A stretch of DNA of 64,000 nt from Flavobacteriaceae bacterium UBA1903 (GTDB taxonomy: Bacteria > Bacteroidota > Bacteroidia > Flavobacteriales > Flavobacteriaceae). The notes beneath the pieces were generated by a model, which saw nothing but the letters and a program-made list of their open reading frames with translations, did no database searches and was not told where the DNA came from. Below, piece after piece: positions 34,661 to 42,475 of this stretch (its first letter is position 1; the number at the start of each line of letters is the position of its first letter). Made by a program: the position numbers and the translations under genes. The stretch is from assembly GCA_002337605.1 (NCBI GenBank), contig DDGL01000002.1, positions 13,841 to 77,840 of the forward strand, read 5' to 3'.

Positions 34661-35416
34661 ATGATTTCAATACTACTTCTGGGCTATGGAAATGTTGGGC
34701 AACACCTGCACAGAGCAATGCAAGGTGTTACAGGAGTTACTGTACAACAAATCTATAACCGTAGCTTTGTAGAAAATATAGAAACACCTCAAACCCAAAA
34801 GCTTTCAGATATAACTGAAGCCGATGTGTATATAATTGCTGTTCCGGATGATGTTATTGGTGATTTTTCAGCAAAACTCCCTTTTAGAAACAAATTAGTG
34901 GTGCACACTTCTGGAGGTGCCCATATGGAGGTGCTTTCTAACGCTAACAGACGTGGTGTTTTTTACCCCTTGCAAACCTTCAGTAAGAATACCGAGGTAA
35001 ATTTCAGTACTATTCCTATTTGTGTAGAAGCTGAAAATAAAGATGACTTGAAATTATTAAAAAAACTAGGCAGCTCTATTTCAAAAAATGTGACAGAAAT
35101 AAGTTCCGAAGAAAGAGAGCAGTTGCATGTAGCGGCAGTGTTTATAAATAACTTTACCAATCACCTTTATCATATTGCTGAAACAATTTCGGCTAAAAAT
35201 AAGATGGAGTTTGATTTACTAAAACCCCTTATAGCTGAAACCGCTAAAAAAATAGAAACCCTCTCCCCGTCTCAGGCACAAACAGGACCCGCAAAAAGAA
35301 ATGACACCAAAACCATTGAGAAACATTTGAAGTTGCTGGAAGGGAGTGTGTATAGGGAGTTGTATGAAAAACTTACGGAGTCGATTAAAAAAAGTGAGTC
35401 CTTTGATACGACTTGA
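34661..35416 (+). CDS. Rossmann-fold and DUF2520 domain protein (NADP oxidoreductase-like)
   Basis: 251 residues. The N-terminal Rossmann fold starts ISILLLGYGNVGQHLHRAM (glycine-rich loop GYGNVG at 8-13) and continues with YIIAVPDDVI and VVHTSGGAH (near 80-95). The DUF2520 helical domain follows (about 115-240), including EQLHVAAVFINNFTNHLY, the most conserved stretch. The layout is like that of 6-phosphogluconate-dehydrogenase-type or pyrroline-5-carboxylate-reductase-type enzymes; the reaction is unknown. The start has a near-consensus box TAACTTCG (34649-34656) four bases upstream. It is the first gene of a plus-strand run that continues with kdsC. Confidence 0.88.
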   Translation: MISILLLGYGNVGQHLHRAMQGVTGVTVQQIYNRSFVENIETPQTQKLSDITEADVYIIAVPDDVIGDFSAKLPFRNKLVVHTSGGAHMEVLSNANRRGVFYPLQTFSKNTEVNFSTIPICVEAENKDDLKLLKKLGSSISKNVTEISSEEREQLHVAAVFINNFTNHLYHIAETISAKNKMEFDLLKPLIAETAKKIETLSPSQAQTGPAKRNDTKTIEKHLKLLEGSVYRELYEKLTESIKKSESFDTT

Positions 35417-35530
35417 TTAAAGTACAGTTGCTTCACATCACTCAGGAACCACCTATTCGGTTTAAAAGTATAGATGGTACGTAAAAAATAATAAAATTAA
35501 CGCCCCGTCAGCGGCGAAATAAATAATACC

Positions 35531-36064
35531 ATGGAAAAAAGTTATAAAGAATACCTCGGCAATATTAAAGCGTTGGTTTTTGACGTAGATGGCGTCCTTA
35601 CAGACGGAACCATACAAGTTAATACCGAAGGCGAACTGTTCCGGACCATGAACATTAAAGACGGTTATGCATTAAAAACTGCTGTAGATCAAGGATTGTA
35701 TGTTTGCATTATTAGTGGCGGTTCTAACGAAGGTGTTCGCAAGCGTTTACAAGGCTTAGGGATTACTGATATTCACTTAGGCACACATCAAAAAACAGAG
35801 ACCCTTCACAAGTACCTCAAGGACAACAACCTAAAACCAGAAAACGCACTTTATATGGGTGACGATATCCCAGATTACTATGTGATGCAGGAAGTTGGCT
35901 TGCCATGTTGCCCGCAAGATGCTGTCCCCGAAATTAAGGAGTTAAGTAAATACATTTCACATAAAAATGGGGGAAAAGGATGTGTTCGCGACATTATTGA
36001 ACAAGTATTAAAAGTTCAGGGCAAATGGATTACCAAAGGCTCAGTAAGTGCTAAATACGATTAG
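35531..36064 (+). CDS. kdsC: KdsC-type HAD phosphatase (3-deoxy-D-manno-octulosonate 8-phosphate phosphatase)
   Basis: 177 residues of the small C0 class of the HAD superfamily. The nucleophile motif is FDVDGVLTDG (Asp18 and Asp20), motif II is IISGGSN, and motif III/IV is YMGDDIPDY. It has no cap domain and would act as a tetramer. In the usual pathway it removes phosphate from KDO-8-phosphate, a step of lipid A core synthesis. The other kds genes are not here; the alternative is the related phosphatase of sialic acid-type sugars. The UbiA gene follows closely. Confidence 0.88.
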   Translation: MEKSYKEYLGNIKALVFDVDGVLTDGTIQVNTEGELFRTMNIKDGYALKTAVDQGLYVCIISGGSNEGVRKRLQGLGITDIHLGTHQKTETLHKYLKDNNLKPENALYMGDDIPDYYVMQEVGLPCCPQDAVPEIKELSKYISHKNGGKGCVRDIIEQVLKVQGKWITKGSVSAKYD

Positions 36065-36127
36065 GAAAGTACTCGATGCGTTTAAATCTAGGTGTCGAGT
36101 AAAAAAACCAATAAACAAATTCCAAAA

Positions 36128-37042
36128 ATGACATATTTTAGGATTGTCCGGCCAGTGAATCTGCTATTGCTTCTGCTAACGCAATCGATTATAAAGTTTG
36201 GGTTTTTGGAGCCACTTGGCGTACATACAGCGATGGGTCCTTTCGATTTTGTTCTTTTGGTTATCGCAACACTTTTCATTGCCGCAGCGGGGAATGTAAT
36301 TAATGATATTCAGGATGTTGCTATTGATATAGTAAACAAACCTAAAAAAGTACAGATTGGCAAAAAAATTTCAGAAAAGACTGCCTACAACTTTTACATT
36401 GCTTTAAATATCCTCGGAGTTGCTTCAGGTTTTTACCTCTCCAACAGACTAGGGCACCCAGGCCTGGCGGCTATATTTATAATCATTTCGGCCTTGTTAT
36501 ATAGCTATGCAGTGTACCTCAGGTCCTTGCTCATTGTAAGCAATCTGGTTGTTTCTTTTTTAGTGGCTACAAGTCTGTTGGTGCTCATTATTTTCGACAT
36601 CTACCCGGCCATTACAACAGCCCCTTTAGAGGTACAGATTACCGCTTCCAAACTAATTTTATGGTATGCCGGGTGTGCATTTTACATCAACCTTATTCGT
36701 GAACTGGTAAAAGATATTCAGGATGTAAACGGCGATAAAAAAGGAGGAAGAAGTACAATCCCAATTACGTTAGGAAGAAAAAGAGCCACCAACCTGGTGT
36801 TTGCCTTAGGTGTTTTTATCCTCGCAGGAATTTTATGGTTTGCTTATTCATTTTTATATCAATTTACTTGGGTGGCAGGTTATTTTGTATTTTTAATTGG
36901 CGGACCGCTTCTTTACTTTTGTATAAAAAGCTGGAACGCGACAACGGTTAAAGATTTTAGAATACTATCCGTTATATTAAAAATAGTCATGGTCACAGGT
37001 GTTTGTTCGCTTCCTTTTTTTGCTGAAATTTTAATACTTTGA
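36128..37042 (+). CDS. UbiA-family prenyltransferase
   Basis: 304 residues from the ATG at 36128. The frame is open back to a GTG at 36092, which would add 12 mostly basic residues; both starts are possible. It is an integral membrane protein with about eight or nine helices. The first prenyl-diphosphate/Mg motif is NDIQDVAID (Asp-rich NDxxD), the second DIQDVNGDKKGGRSTIPITLG. Related flavobacterial proteins are often named geranylgeranylglycerol-phosphate geranylgeranyltransferase; the polar acceptor cannot be read from sequence, and menaquinone or haem-type roles cannot be excluded. It is followed after one base by the GNAT gene, so they are one operon. Confidence 0.85.
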   Translation: MTYFRIVRPVNLLLLLLTQSIIKFGFLEPLGVHTAMGPFDFVLLVIATLFIAAAGNVINDIQDVAIDIVNKPKKVQIGKKISEKTAYNFYIALNILGVASGFYLSNRLGHPGLAAIFIIISALLYSYAVYLRSLLIVSNLVVSFLVATSLLVLIIFDIYPAITTAPLEVQITASKLILWYAGCAFYINLIRELVKDIQDVNGDKKGGRSTIPITLGRKRATNLVFALGVFILAGILWFAYSFLYQFTWVAGYFVFLIGGPLLYFCIKSWNATTVKDFRILSVILKIVMVTGVCSLPFFAEILIL

Positions 37043-37043
37043 A

Positions 37044-37637
37044 ATGGTTTTCGAAACATCACACCATATTACATTAGAAAACCACCGTGTATTGCTACGA
37101 CCTCTTAAGGCTGAAGACAGGGAGCACCTGAAAGTCTTCTCTATGCAAGAAGCTGAATTATGGAACTATTCACTACTACCTGCCAACGGGTTAGAAAATC
37201 TGGATCAATATATCGCGGTAGCTTTAGAGAATAGAGTACTAGGCAATTCATACCCTTTTATTGTGTTCGATAAAATTACAAAATCCTTTGCCGGAAGCAC
37301 TCGATTTTACGATATTCAGAACCATCATAAAAGTGTTCAACTTGGATATACCTGGTATGGTAAAGCCTTTCAACGCACAGGACTCAACAGGCATTGTAAA
37401 TTTTTATTGCTTGAGTTTGCCTTTGAAACTTTACAAGCTGAACGCGTAGAATTCAGAGCAGATGCCAAAAATGCGCAAAGTATAACAGCCATGAAAGGTA
37501 TTGGTTGCACAGTTGAAGGGATTCTTCGAAATAACTGTAGCAGCCCAACCGGCAGGCGTGACAGCATTGTATTAAGCATTTTAAAAGACGAGTGGTTTTC
37601 AAATGTAAAAGAAGACCTTCAATCAAAATTATTATAA
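37044..37637 (+). CDS. GNAT family N-acetyltransferase (RimJ/RimL-like)
   Basis: 197 residues with the RimJ/RimL form of the GNAT fold: LENHRVLLRPLKAEDREHL at the first strand, GYTWYGKAFQRTGLNRHCKFLLLEFAFE around the acetyl-CoA region, then VEFRADAKNAQSITAMKGIG. The glycine loop of the CoA site is looser than the usual R/Q-x-x-G-x-G/A. It would transfer acetyl from acetyl-CoA to a protein N-terminus, antibiotic or small amine; the target is unknown. One base separates it from the UbiA stop and four bases from the Maf start, so it lies inside an operon. Confidence 0.85.
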   Translation: MVFETSHHITLENHRVLLRPLKAEDREHLKVFSMQEAELWNYSLLPANGLENLDQYIAVALENRVLGNSYPFIVFDKITKSFAGSTRFYDIQNHHKSVQLGYTWYGKAFQRTGLNRHCKFLLLEFAFETLQAERVEFRADAKNAQSITAMKGIGCTVEGILRNNCSSPTGRRDSIVLSILKDEWFSNVKEDLQSKLL

Positions 37638-37641
37638 TTGT

Positions 37642-38229
37642 ATGCTAAGAGAAAAACTAAAAAATCACAACCTTATCCTGGCTTCCGGTTCACCAAGAAG
37701 GCACTATTTTTTTAAAGAGTTAGACTTAGATTTTACTGTTGATGTGCGTTCCGTAGCTGAAGTATATGACACTACATTAAAAGAAGCTGAAATTACCGAT
37801 TACCTTTCTAAATTAAAAGCTTCCGTATTTACAGATTTGAAGAAAAGTGACATTCTGGTAACCAGTGACACAATCGTTTGGAAAGACGGAAAACCCTTAG
37901 AAAAAGCTAAAAACGAAGCAGCAGCAAAAACCATGTTACGTGATTTAAGCGGTGAAATGCATGAGGTATTTACTTCAGTTTGTTTTACAGGGAAAGGCTT
38001 TCAGGAAGTAGTAAACGACCGTACCAGGGTTTGGTTCAAGGCGTTAACAGAAGAAGAGATCGATTATTATATAAAGACCTGCAAACCCTTTGATAAGGCC
38101 GGAAGTTATGGTGTACAGGAATGGTTGGGGTATATTGGTATTGAAAAATTAGAAGGTTGCTATTTTAATGTGATGGGAATGCCTACCAGACTTGTTTACA
38201 AAACGCTATTAGAAATTTCACAAAGATGA
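37642..38229 (+). CDS. maf: Maf-type nucleotide pyrophosphatase
   Basis: 195 residues. The motifs of Maf/YhdE/YceF are all present: ILASGSPRR (about 12-20), TSDTIVW (about 74) and KPFDKAGSYGVQEW (about 149-162). The family hydrolyses non-canonical or canonical nucleoside triphosphates to monophosphates; YhdE-type enzymes favour dTTP and UTP. The KPFDKAGSYGVQ wording points to this subgroup. Old annotations call it septum formation inhibitor, which is a separate effect of overexpression. Four bases separate it from the GNAT gene, and the next gene has its own -7 box, so the operon may end here. Confidence 0.92.
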   Translation: MLREKLKNHNLILASGSPRRHYFFKELDLDFTVDVRSVAEVYDTTLKEAEITDYLSKLKASVFTDLKKSDILVTSDTIVWKDGKPLEKAKNEAAAKTMLRDLSGEMHEVFTSVCFTGKGFQEVVNDRTRVWFKALTEEEIDYYIKTCKPFDKAGSYGVQEWLGYIGIEKLEGCYFNVMGMPTRLVYKTLLEISQR

Positions 38230-38236
38230 TTTTTCG

Positions 38237-38244
38237 TAATTTTG
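38237..38244 (+). promoter_or_regulatory. -7 box of the lipoprotein gene after maf
   Basis: TAATTTTG matches TAnnTTTG, 16 bases before the ATG at 38261. It suggests a promoter inside the gene run. Confidence 0.5.
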
Positions 38245-38260
38245 CTAAAATATATAGTAC

Positions 38261-39172
38261 ATGAATTTTTTACGACTCCTGTTTATATTAGTATGTGTTT
38301 CAATAGTATCCTGCAAAAAATCTGAAGGAAACCTAATTCCCAATAGTGAAACCACTGCCAAGGAGAAACCTTCTAAAGATAAAAAAAGAACACTTTCTGA
38401 AGATTTTAAAAACTACTGGTATGCTGGCGAAGCTGAGATTACTTCCTATAAATTAATACAGGATCGCTATGGTGAATTACGTGAAGGAACTGCTGTGAAC
38501 ATTTTTGTGACAGAAGATTTTCTACAGAAAGAACAGGTAAAAGCCGATGTCCCCTCCGAAGAAAACATTCCTGTTTTGAAGTTAAATCAGACCAAAAAAT
38601 ATGTCACAGGTATCTACCCCTACGCTGTAATGACCAGCATCTTCACCCCTACCAATAGTAAAAACAATGCTATAAAAATTTCACACTCCATGCAGGAATG
38701 GTGCGGGCAAGTGTATGTACAACTTAATAATAGAAATGATTTTAAGATACAATCGCATTCGTATTTTGAGGGAGAGGCAGACCAAGAGTTCACTATGGAG
38801 AAAACATGGTTGGAGAGCGACCTCTGGAATTACATCCGTATAAACCCTTCCACATTGCCCGCGGGTGATTTCAGTATGATCCCCTCTTTTGAATATTTCA
38901 GAATGAGCCATACTAAAATGGAGGCCTACGAAGCATCGGCAAGTGTTACGGTGGGAGACTCTATTTCAAATTATGAGGTGGTCTATCCTTCTTTAAAACG
39001 AAAGTTAAAGATCTATTTCAGTAGTACTTTTCCGTATACGATTGAACGCTGGGAAGAAACCCACGCCAATGGAAATATAACTTCAGCAGAAAAAATGAAA
39101 CGCATAAAAACAGCCTATTGGAATCAAAATAGCACTAAATTTGAATTCTTAAGAGACTCTTTAAGACTATAA
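38261..39172 (+). CDS. Lipoprotein of unknown function
   Basis: 303 residues. The signal peptide ends in the lipobox SIVSC (about Cys18), so the mature protein is lipid-anchored. The body has no domain that I recognise. It contains RTLSEDFKNYWYAGEAEITSYKL near 47-69, a second half rich in aromatic strands and WCGQVYVQLNNR. Some databases label such proteins as septum formation inhibitor because they follow maf; the sequence does not resemble Maf (no ASGSPRR). It has its own -7 box (38237-38244). The stop is separated from the MscS gene by three bases, so the two are cotranscribed. Confidence 0.8.
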   Translation: MNFLRLLFILVCVSIVSCKKSEGNLIPNSETTAKEKPSKDKKRTLSEDFKNYWYAGEAEITSYKLIQDRYGELREGTAVNIFVTEDFLQKEQVKADVPSEENIPVLKLNQTKKYVTGIYPYAVMTSIFTPTNSKNNAIKISHSMQEWCGQVYVQLNNRNDFKIQSHSYFEGEADQEFTMEKTWLESDLWNYIRINPSTLPAGDFSMIPSFEYFRMSHTKMEAYEASASVTVGDSISNYEVVYPSLKRKLKIYFSSTFPYTIERWEETHANGNITSAEKMKRIKTAYWNQNSTKFEFLRDSLRL

Positions 39173-39175
39173 ATT

Positions 39176-39775
39176 ATGGTAAAAGACTATTTCTACAATC
39201 ATAGCATAGAGACTGTTTCCGTATTGGTTTTCCTGATATTACTACGCTGGGTGCTAATTTTGGTAACACGTCGTTTTGCTAAAAAATTCGAACGCGTAGA
39301 ACACCGCACCGGTCTTATCGTAAAACATATTAATTACGCAACTATCTTTTTACTGGTACTTTCAATTATATTAATCTGGGGGGTAGACTTTAAGAATTTT
39401 GGTTCTGTGATTTTATCCGTGTTTGCCGTTATTGGGATTGGTTTTTTTGCACAATGGTCTATCTTAAGTAATATTACGAGTGGGATTATTATGTTTTTTA
39501 TATTTCCGTATAAAATTGGTGACTACATTAAGGTTCACGATAAAGAACATAATTATGAGGGAATTATAGACGACATAAAAACCTTCCACCTTATCATAAA
39601 AACTGAAAAGGGTGAAACTATTACGTATCCAAATAGCTTAATGCTTCAAAAAGGAGTAAGTGTATTAAAGCCAGAGGAACTTGGACTTGTAGACCAACTT
39701 TTCCATCCTGAAATTCTTGAAGATGAAGAGAAAAAGGAAGATGACAAAAATGTTAAAGAACAGCCAATAGACTAA
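39176..39775 (+). CDS. Small MscS-family mechanosensitive channel
   Basis: 199 residues. There are three membrane helices (about 13-30, 50-70 and 80-105), the last being the pore helix with FAVIGIGFFAQWSILSNITSGI. The MscS beta domain follows (about 110-175; YKIGDYIKV, DIKTFHLIIKTEKGETITYPNS, LMLQKGV). The larger alpha-beta cytoplasmic chamber of E. coli MscS is missing; the tail is short, acidic and basic. It probably releases osmolytes when membrane tension rises. Three bases after the lipoprotein stop, so in the same operon. Confidence 0.88.
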   Translation: MVKDYFYNHSIETVSVLVFLILLRWVLILVTRRFAKKFERVEHRTGLIVKHINYATIFLLVLSIILIWGVDFKNFGSVILSVFAVIGIGFFAQWSILSNITSGIIMFFIFPYKIGDYIKVHDKEHNYEGIIDDIKTFHLIIKTEKGETITYPNSLMLQKGVSVLKPEELGLVDQLFHPEILEDEEKKEDDKNVKEQPID

Positions 39776-39794
39776 TGTAACATAGCATTTTCGG

Positions 39795-39802
39795 TATATT
39801 TG
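39795..39802 (+). promoter_or_regulatory. -7 box of the PIG-L deacetylase gene
   Basis: TATATTTG matches TAnnTTTG, 23 bases before the ATG at 39826. The preceding gene ends at 39775. Confidence 0.55.
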
Positions 39803-39825
39803 ATACTCTAGAAAAATATGGAATA

Positions 39826-42318
39826 ATGCTTAAAAAATTGTTTGTACCCCTGCTACTTTTTGTAGTTGGCTTTACTTCTCTCACCGCACAACAACCCAGC
39901 AAGCCCACCGCTTCCGAAATATACCACAACCTTCAAAAGGTAAACTTTATTGGTTCAGCATTGTACATCGCTGCCCACCCGGATGACGAAAATACAAGGC
40001 TCATATCCTATTTAGCAAACGATGTAAAAGCACGAACTGCTTATCTTTCTTTAACCCGTGGCGATGGCGGGCAAAACCTCGTAGGACCTGAAATCAGAGA
40101 ATTGTTAGGTGTAATCCGTACACAAGAACTATTAGCTGCTCGACGAACCGATGGCGGACAACAACTTTTTACCCGTGCCAACGATTTTGGGTATTCCAAA
40201 CATCCCGACGAAACTCTGGCCATTTGGAACAAAGATGAAGTTCTGGGTGACGTAGTCCGCGCCATTCGCAAATTTAAGCCAGACGTTATCATAAACCGTT
40301 TTGATCATAGAAGTCCGGGGAGCACTCATGGGCATCACACCTCATCAGCCATGCTGGGTGTCGAAGCATTTGATTTATTAAACGATGCTTCAAAATATCC
40401 ATCGTCGGCCAAAATGTACGGTATCTGGCAACCTAAGCGTTTATTTTTTAATACCTCTTGGTGGTTTTATGGAAGCAGAGAAAAATTTGAAACGGCAGAC
40501 AAAACCAACTTAGTTGAAGTAGAAACAGGAAATTATTATCCCGCCCTCGGTCTTTCCAATGGTGAAATTGCCTCCTTAAGCCGCAGTATGCACAAGTCGC
40601 AAGGTTTTGGAAGTACCGGGTCTCGTGGCGGACAAACGGAGTACCTGGAATTCTTAAAAGGAGATTTTCCGGATGATAAAACGAATATTTTTGATGGTAT
40701 TGATACGTCCTGGAACCGTTTAGAAGGTGGCGCCGCAATAGGTGCTATTTTAAACCCCTTAGAGGAAAATTTCAATTTTCAGAACCCGTCGGCCATGGTG
40801 CCACAGTTGACCCAGGCTTATGAGTTAGTTAAAAACTTGAAGGATACGCATTGGAGAGACATCAAGCTACAACAACTGGAAACACTTATTTTAGATTGTG
40901 GCGGGATTTTCCTGGAGGCTGTAGCTAACACCAACGCTATCAATCCAAATGGAACCTACGAAGTTTCGATAGAAGCTGTGAATCGCAGTACCTATCCAGT
41001 GATCCTCAATAGTATAAAATCGGTTTCCGGCGAGGTATTGTTGTCAGCAGGCCAGGCACTACTGCCCAACGAGAAAAAAGAGTTCAATCTTACTATAACT
41101 TCTACTTCCTCACAAGTTTCGGCTCCCTATTGGTTAAACGACAAAGGAAGTCTGGGCATGTACAAAGCTCCCGAAACCATGATCGGCTTGCCAGAAACTC
41201 CTGCTCCGGAACAGGTAGTATTTGAAATGCAATTGAGCAGAACTCAAATTCCTGTGATACGAGACGTAGTATATAAATTTAACGATCCCGTAAAAGGAGA
41301 AGTATATCAACCCCTTGAAGTATTATCTGCAGTAACTTCCAGCATTCCTGAAAAAGTATTGATATTTTCTACTTCCGAAAGTAGGCAGGTGCCTGTAACT
41401 GTGACTGCTGGGCACGATAACATCAATGGCTCAGTCACTTTACAACATCCAAAGGGGTGGCAAGTAACACCAGCACAAGGTGTTTTTAATATTGAAAAGA
41501 AAGGGCAGTCACAAACGCTTCAGTTTACCGTAACACCTCCCGAAGACCAGAGTGAAGGCTACCTTCGCTCGTTAGCACAAATGGGGGACCAGTTTTTTGA
41601 TAGAGAATTGGTGACGATAGACTATGATCACATTCCCTTTCAGCGGGTGCTATTGCCTTCCGAAGCAAAAATTGTACGTATTGGTATTGAAAAGAAAGGA
41701 CAGAATATTGGGTATATTGAGGGCGCCGGTGATGCTATTCCGCAGAGTTTACGTGAAATTGGATATGATGTCACTACCATTCCACCCACTGAAATTATCG
41801 CTAACAACCTGAAGCAATACGACGCGATTGTTGTAGGTATACGTGCCTATAATACCGTTCCCGAGCTGGCTTTTAAACAAGCGGAACTGAACACGTATGT
41901 AGAAAACGGAGGCACACTCTTGTTGCAATACAATACCGCCCACCGTATGGTCACAAAAGATATAGCGCCCTACCCTATCACGTTGTCCCGCGACCGGGTG
42001 ACCGATGAGTTTAGCGCTGTAAAAATTCTGGCGCCTAACCACGCTGTTTTAAACAAACCCAATAAAATCACTCAAACCGATTTTGAAGGTTGGGTTCAGG
42101 AACGTGGCCTCTACTTTCCTAACGAATGGGATGAAAAATTTACTCCTATCTTAGGAATGAACGATAAAGAATATGAAGAAAGCCAGGGGTCACTCTTAGT
42201 AGCACCTTACGGAAAAGGTCATTATATTTATACAGGATTAAGCTTTTTCAGAGAATTGCCTGCGGGTGTGCCGGGAGCATACAGGTTATTTGCTAATTTG
42301 TTATCCGTCGGAAAATAA
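39826..42318 (+). CDS. Exported PIG-L family deacetylase with C-terminal beta-sandwich and GATase-like domains
   Basis: 830 residues with a signal peptide (about 1-20). The PIG-L domain (about 40-235) has AHPDDE (50-55), which supplies the zinc ligands His and Asp plus the catalytic Asp. The third His lies in GSTHGHHT near 165-172. A domain of immunoglobulin-like strands follows (about 380-600). The last 200 residues resemble a ThuA/GATase fold (DAIVVGIRAYN, ENGGTLLLQYNT). Known PIG-L enzymes remove N-acetyl from sugars. Because it is exported, it is not BshB of bacillithiol synthesis. The next genes are a small membrane protein and a sodium:solute symporter, so uptake of a deacetylated product is a reasonable guess. 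Confidence 0.85.
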   Translation: MLKKLFVPLLLFVVGFTSLTAQQPSKPTASEIYHNLQKVNFIGSALYIAAHPDDENTRLISYLANDVKARTAYLSLTRGDGGQNLVGPEIRELLGVIRTQELLAARRTDGGQQLFTRANDFGYSKHPDETLAIWNKDEVLGDVVRAIRKFKPDVIINRFDHRSPGSTHGHHTSSAMLGVEAFDLLNDASKYPSSAKMYGIWQPKRLFFNTSWWFYGSREKFETADKTNLVEVETGNYYPALGLSNGEIASLSRSMHKSQGFGSTGSRGGQTEYLEFLKGDFPDDKTNIFDGIDTSWNRLEGGAAIGAILNPLEENFNFQNPSAMVPQLTQAYELVKNLKDTHWRDIKLQQLETLILDCGGIFLEAVANTNAINPNGTYEVSIEAVNRSTYPVILNSIKSVSGEVLLSAGQALLPNEKKEFNLTITSTSSQVSAPYWLNDKGSLGMYKAPETMIGLPETPAPEQVVFEMQLSRTQIPVIRDVVYKFNDPVKGEVYQPLEVLSAVTSSIPEKVLIFSTSESRQVPVTVTAGHDNINGSVTLQHPKGWQVTPAQGVFNIEKKGQSQTLQFTVTPPEDQSEGYLRSLAQMGDQFFDRELVTIDYDHIPFQRVLLPSEAKIVRIGIEKKGQNIGYIEGAGDAIPQSLREIGYDVTTIPPTEIIANNLKQYDAIVVGIRAYNTVPELAFKQAELNTYVENGGTLLLQYNTAHRMVTKDIAPYPITLSRDRVTDEFSAVKILAPNHAVLNKPNKITQTDFEGWVQERGLYFPNEWDEKFTPILGMNDKEYEESQGSLLVAPYGKGHYIYTGLSFFRELPAGVPGAYRLFANLLSVGK

Positions 42319-42346
42319 TATATAGTCAACTAATCCACCAACCAAA

Positions 42347-42475
42347 ATGCAAACAGACGAAGTAGTAGAAGAAGTAAAGGACAAATTTGTCTGGAAGTGG
42401 AAATACACCCTCGTATTACTGCTTAATGCCGGATACATCGTCTTATTTTATTATATCATGAAAGCCTACGCATAA
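42347..42475 (+). CDS. 42-residue membrane protein upstream of the symporter
   Basis: An ATG at 42347 leads to a TAA at 42473-42475 that touches the symporter ATG at 42476. The product starts MQTDEVVEEVKDKF, has one membrane helix (about 19-38, YTLVLLLNAGYIVLFYYIM) and ends KAYA. It resembles small proteins that sit in front of SSS-type transporters in Bacteroidota, and the zero-base junction implies coupled translation. It may assist folding or regulate the transporter; nothing is shown by sequence beyond position. Confidence 0.8.
   Translation: MQTDEVVEEVKDKFVWKWKYTLVLLLNAGYIVLFYYIMKAYA

Noticed and set aside
38261..39172. Second Maf protein after maf
   Set aside because: It lacks ASGSPRR and the other Maf motifs and starts with a lipoprotein signal; it only follows maf.
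39826..42318. PIG-L protein as BshB of the bacillithiol pathway
   Set aside because: It is 830 residues long and exported, whereas BshB deacetylases are short and cytosolic.
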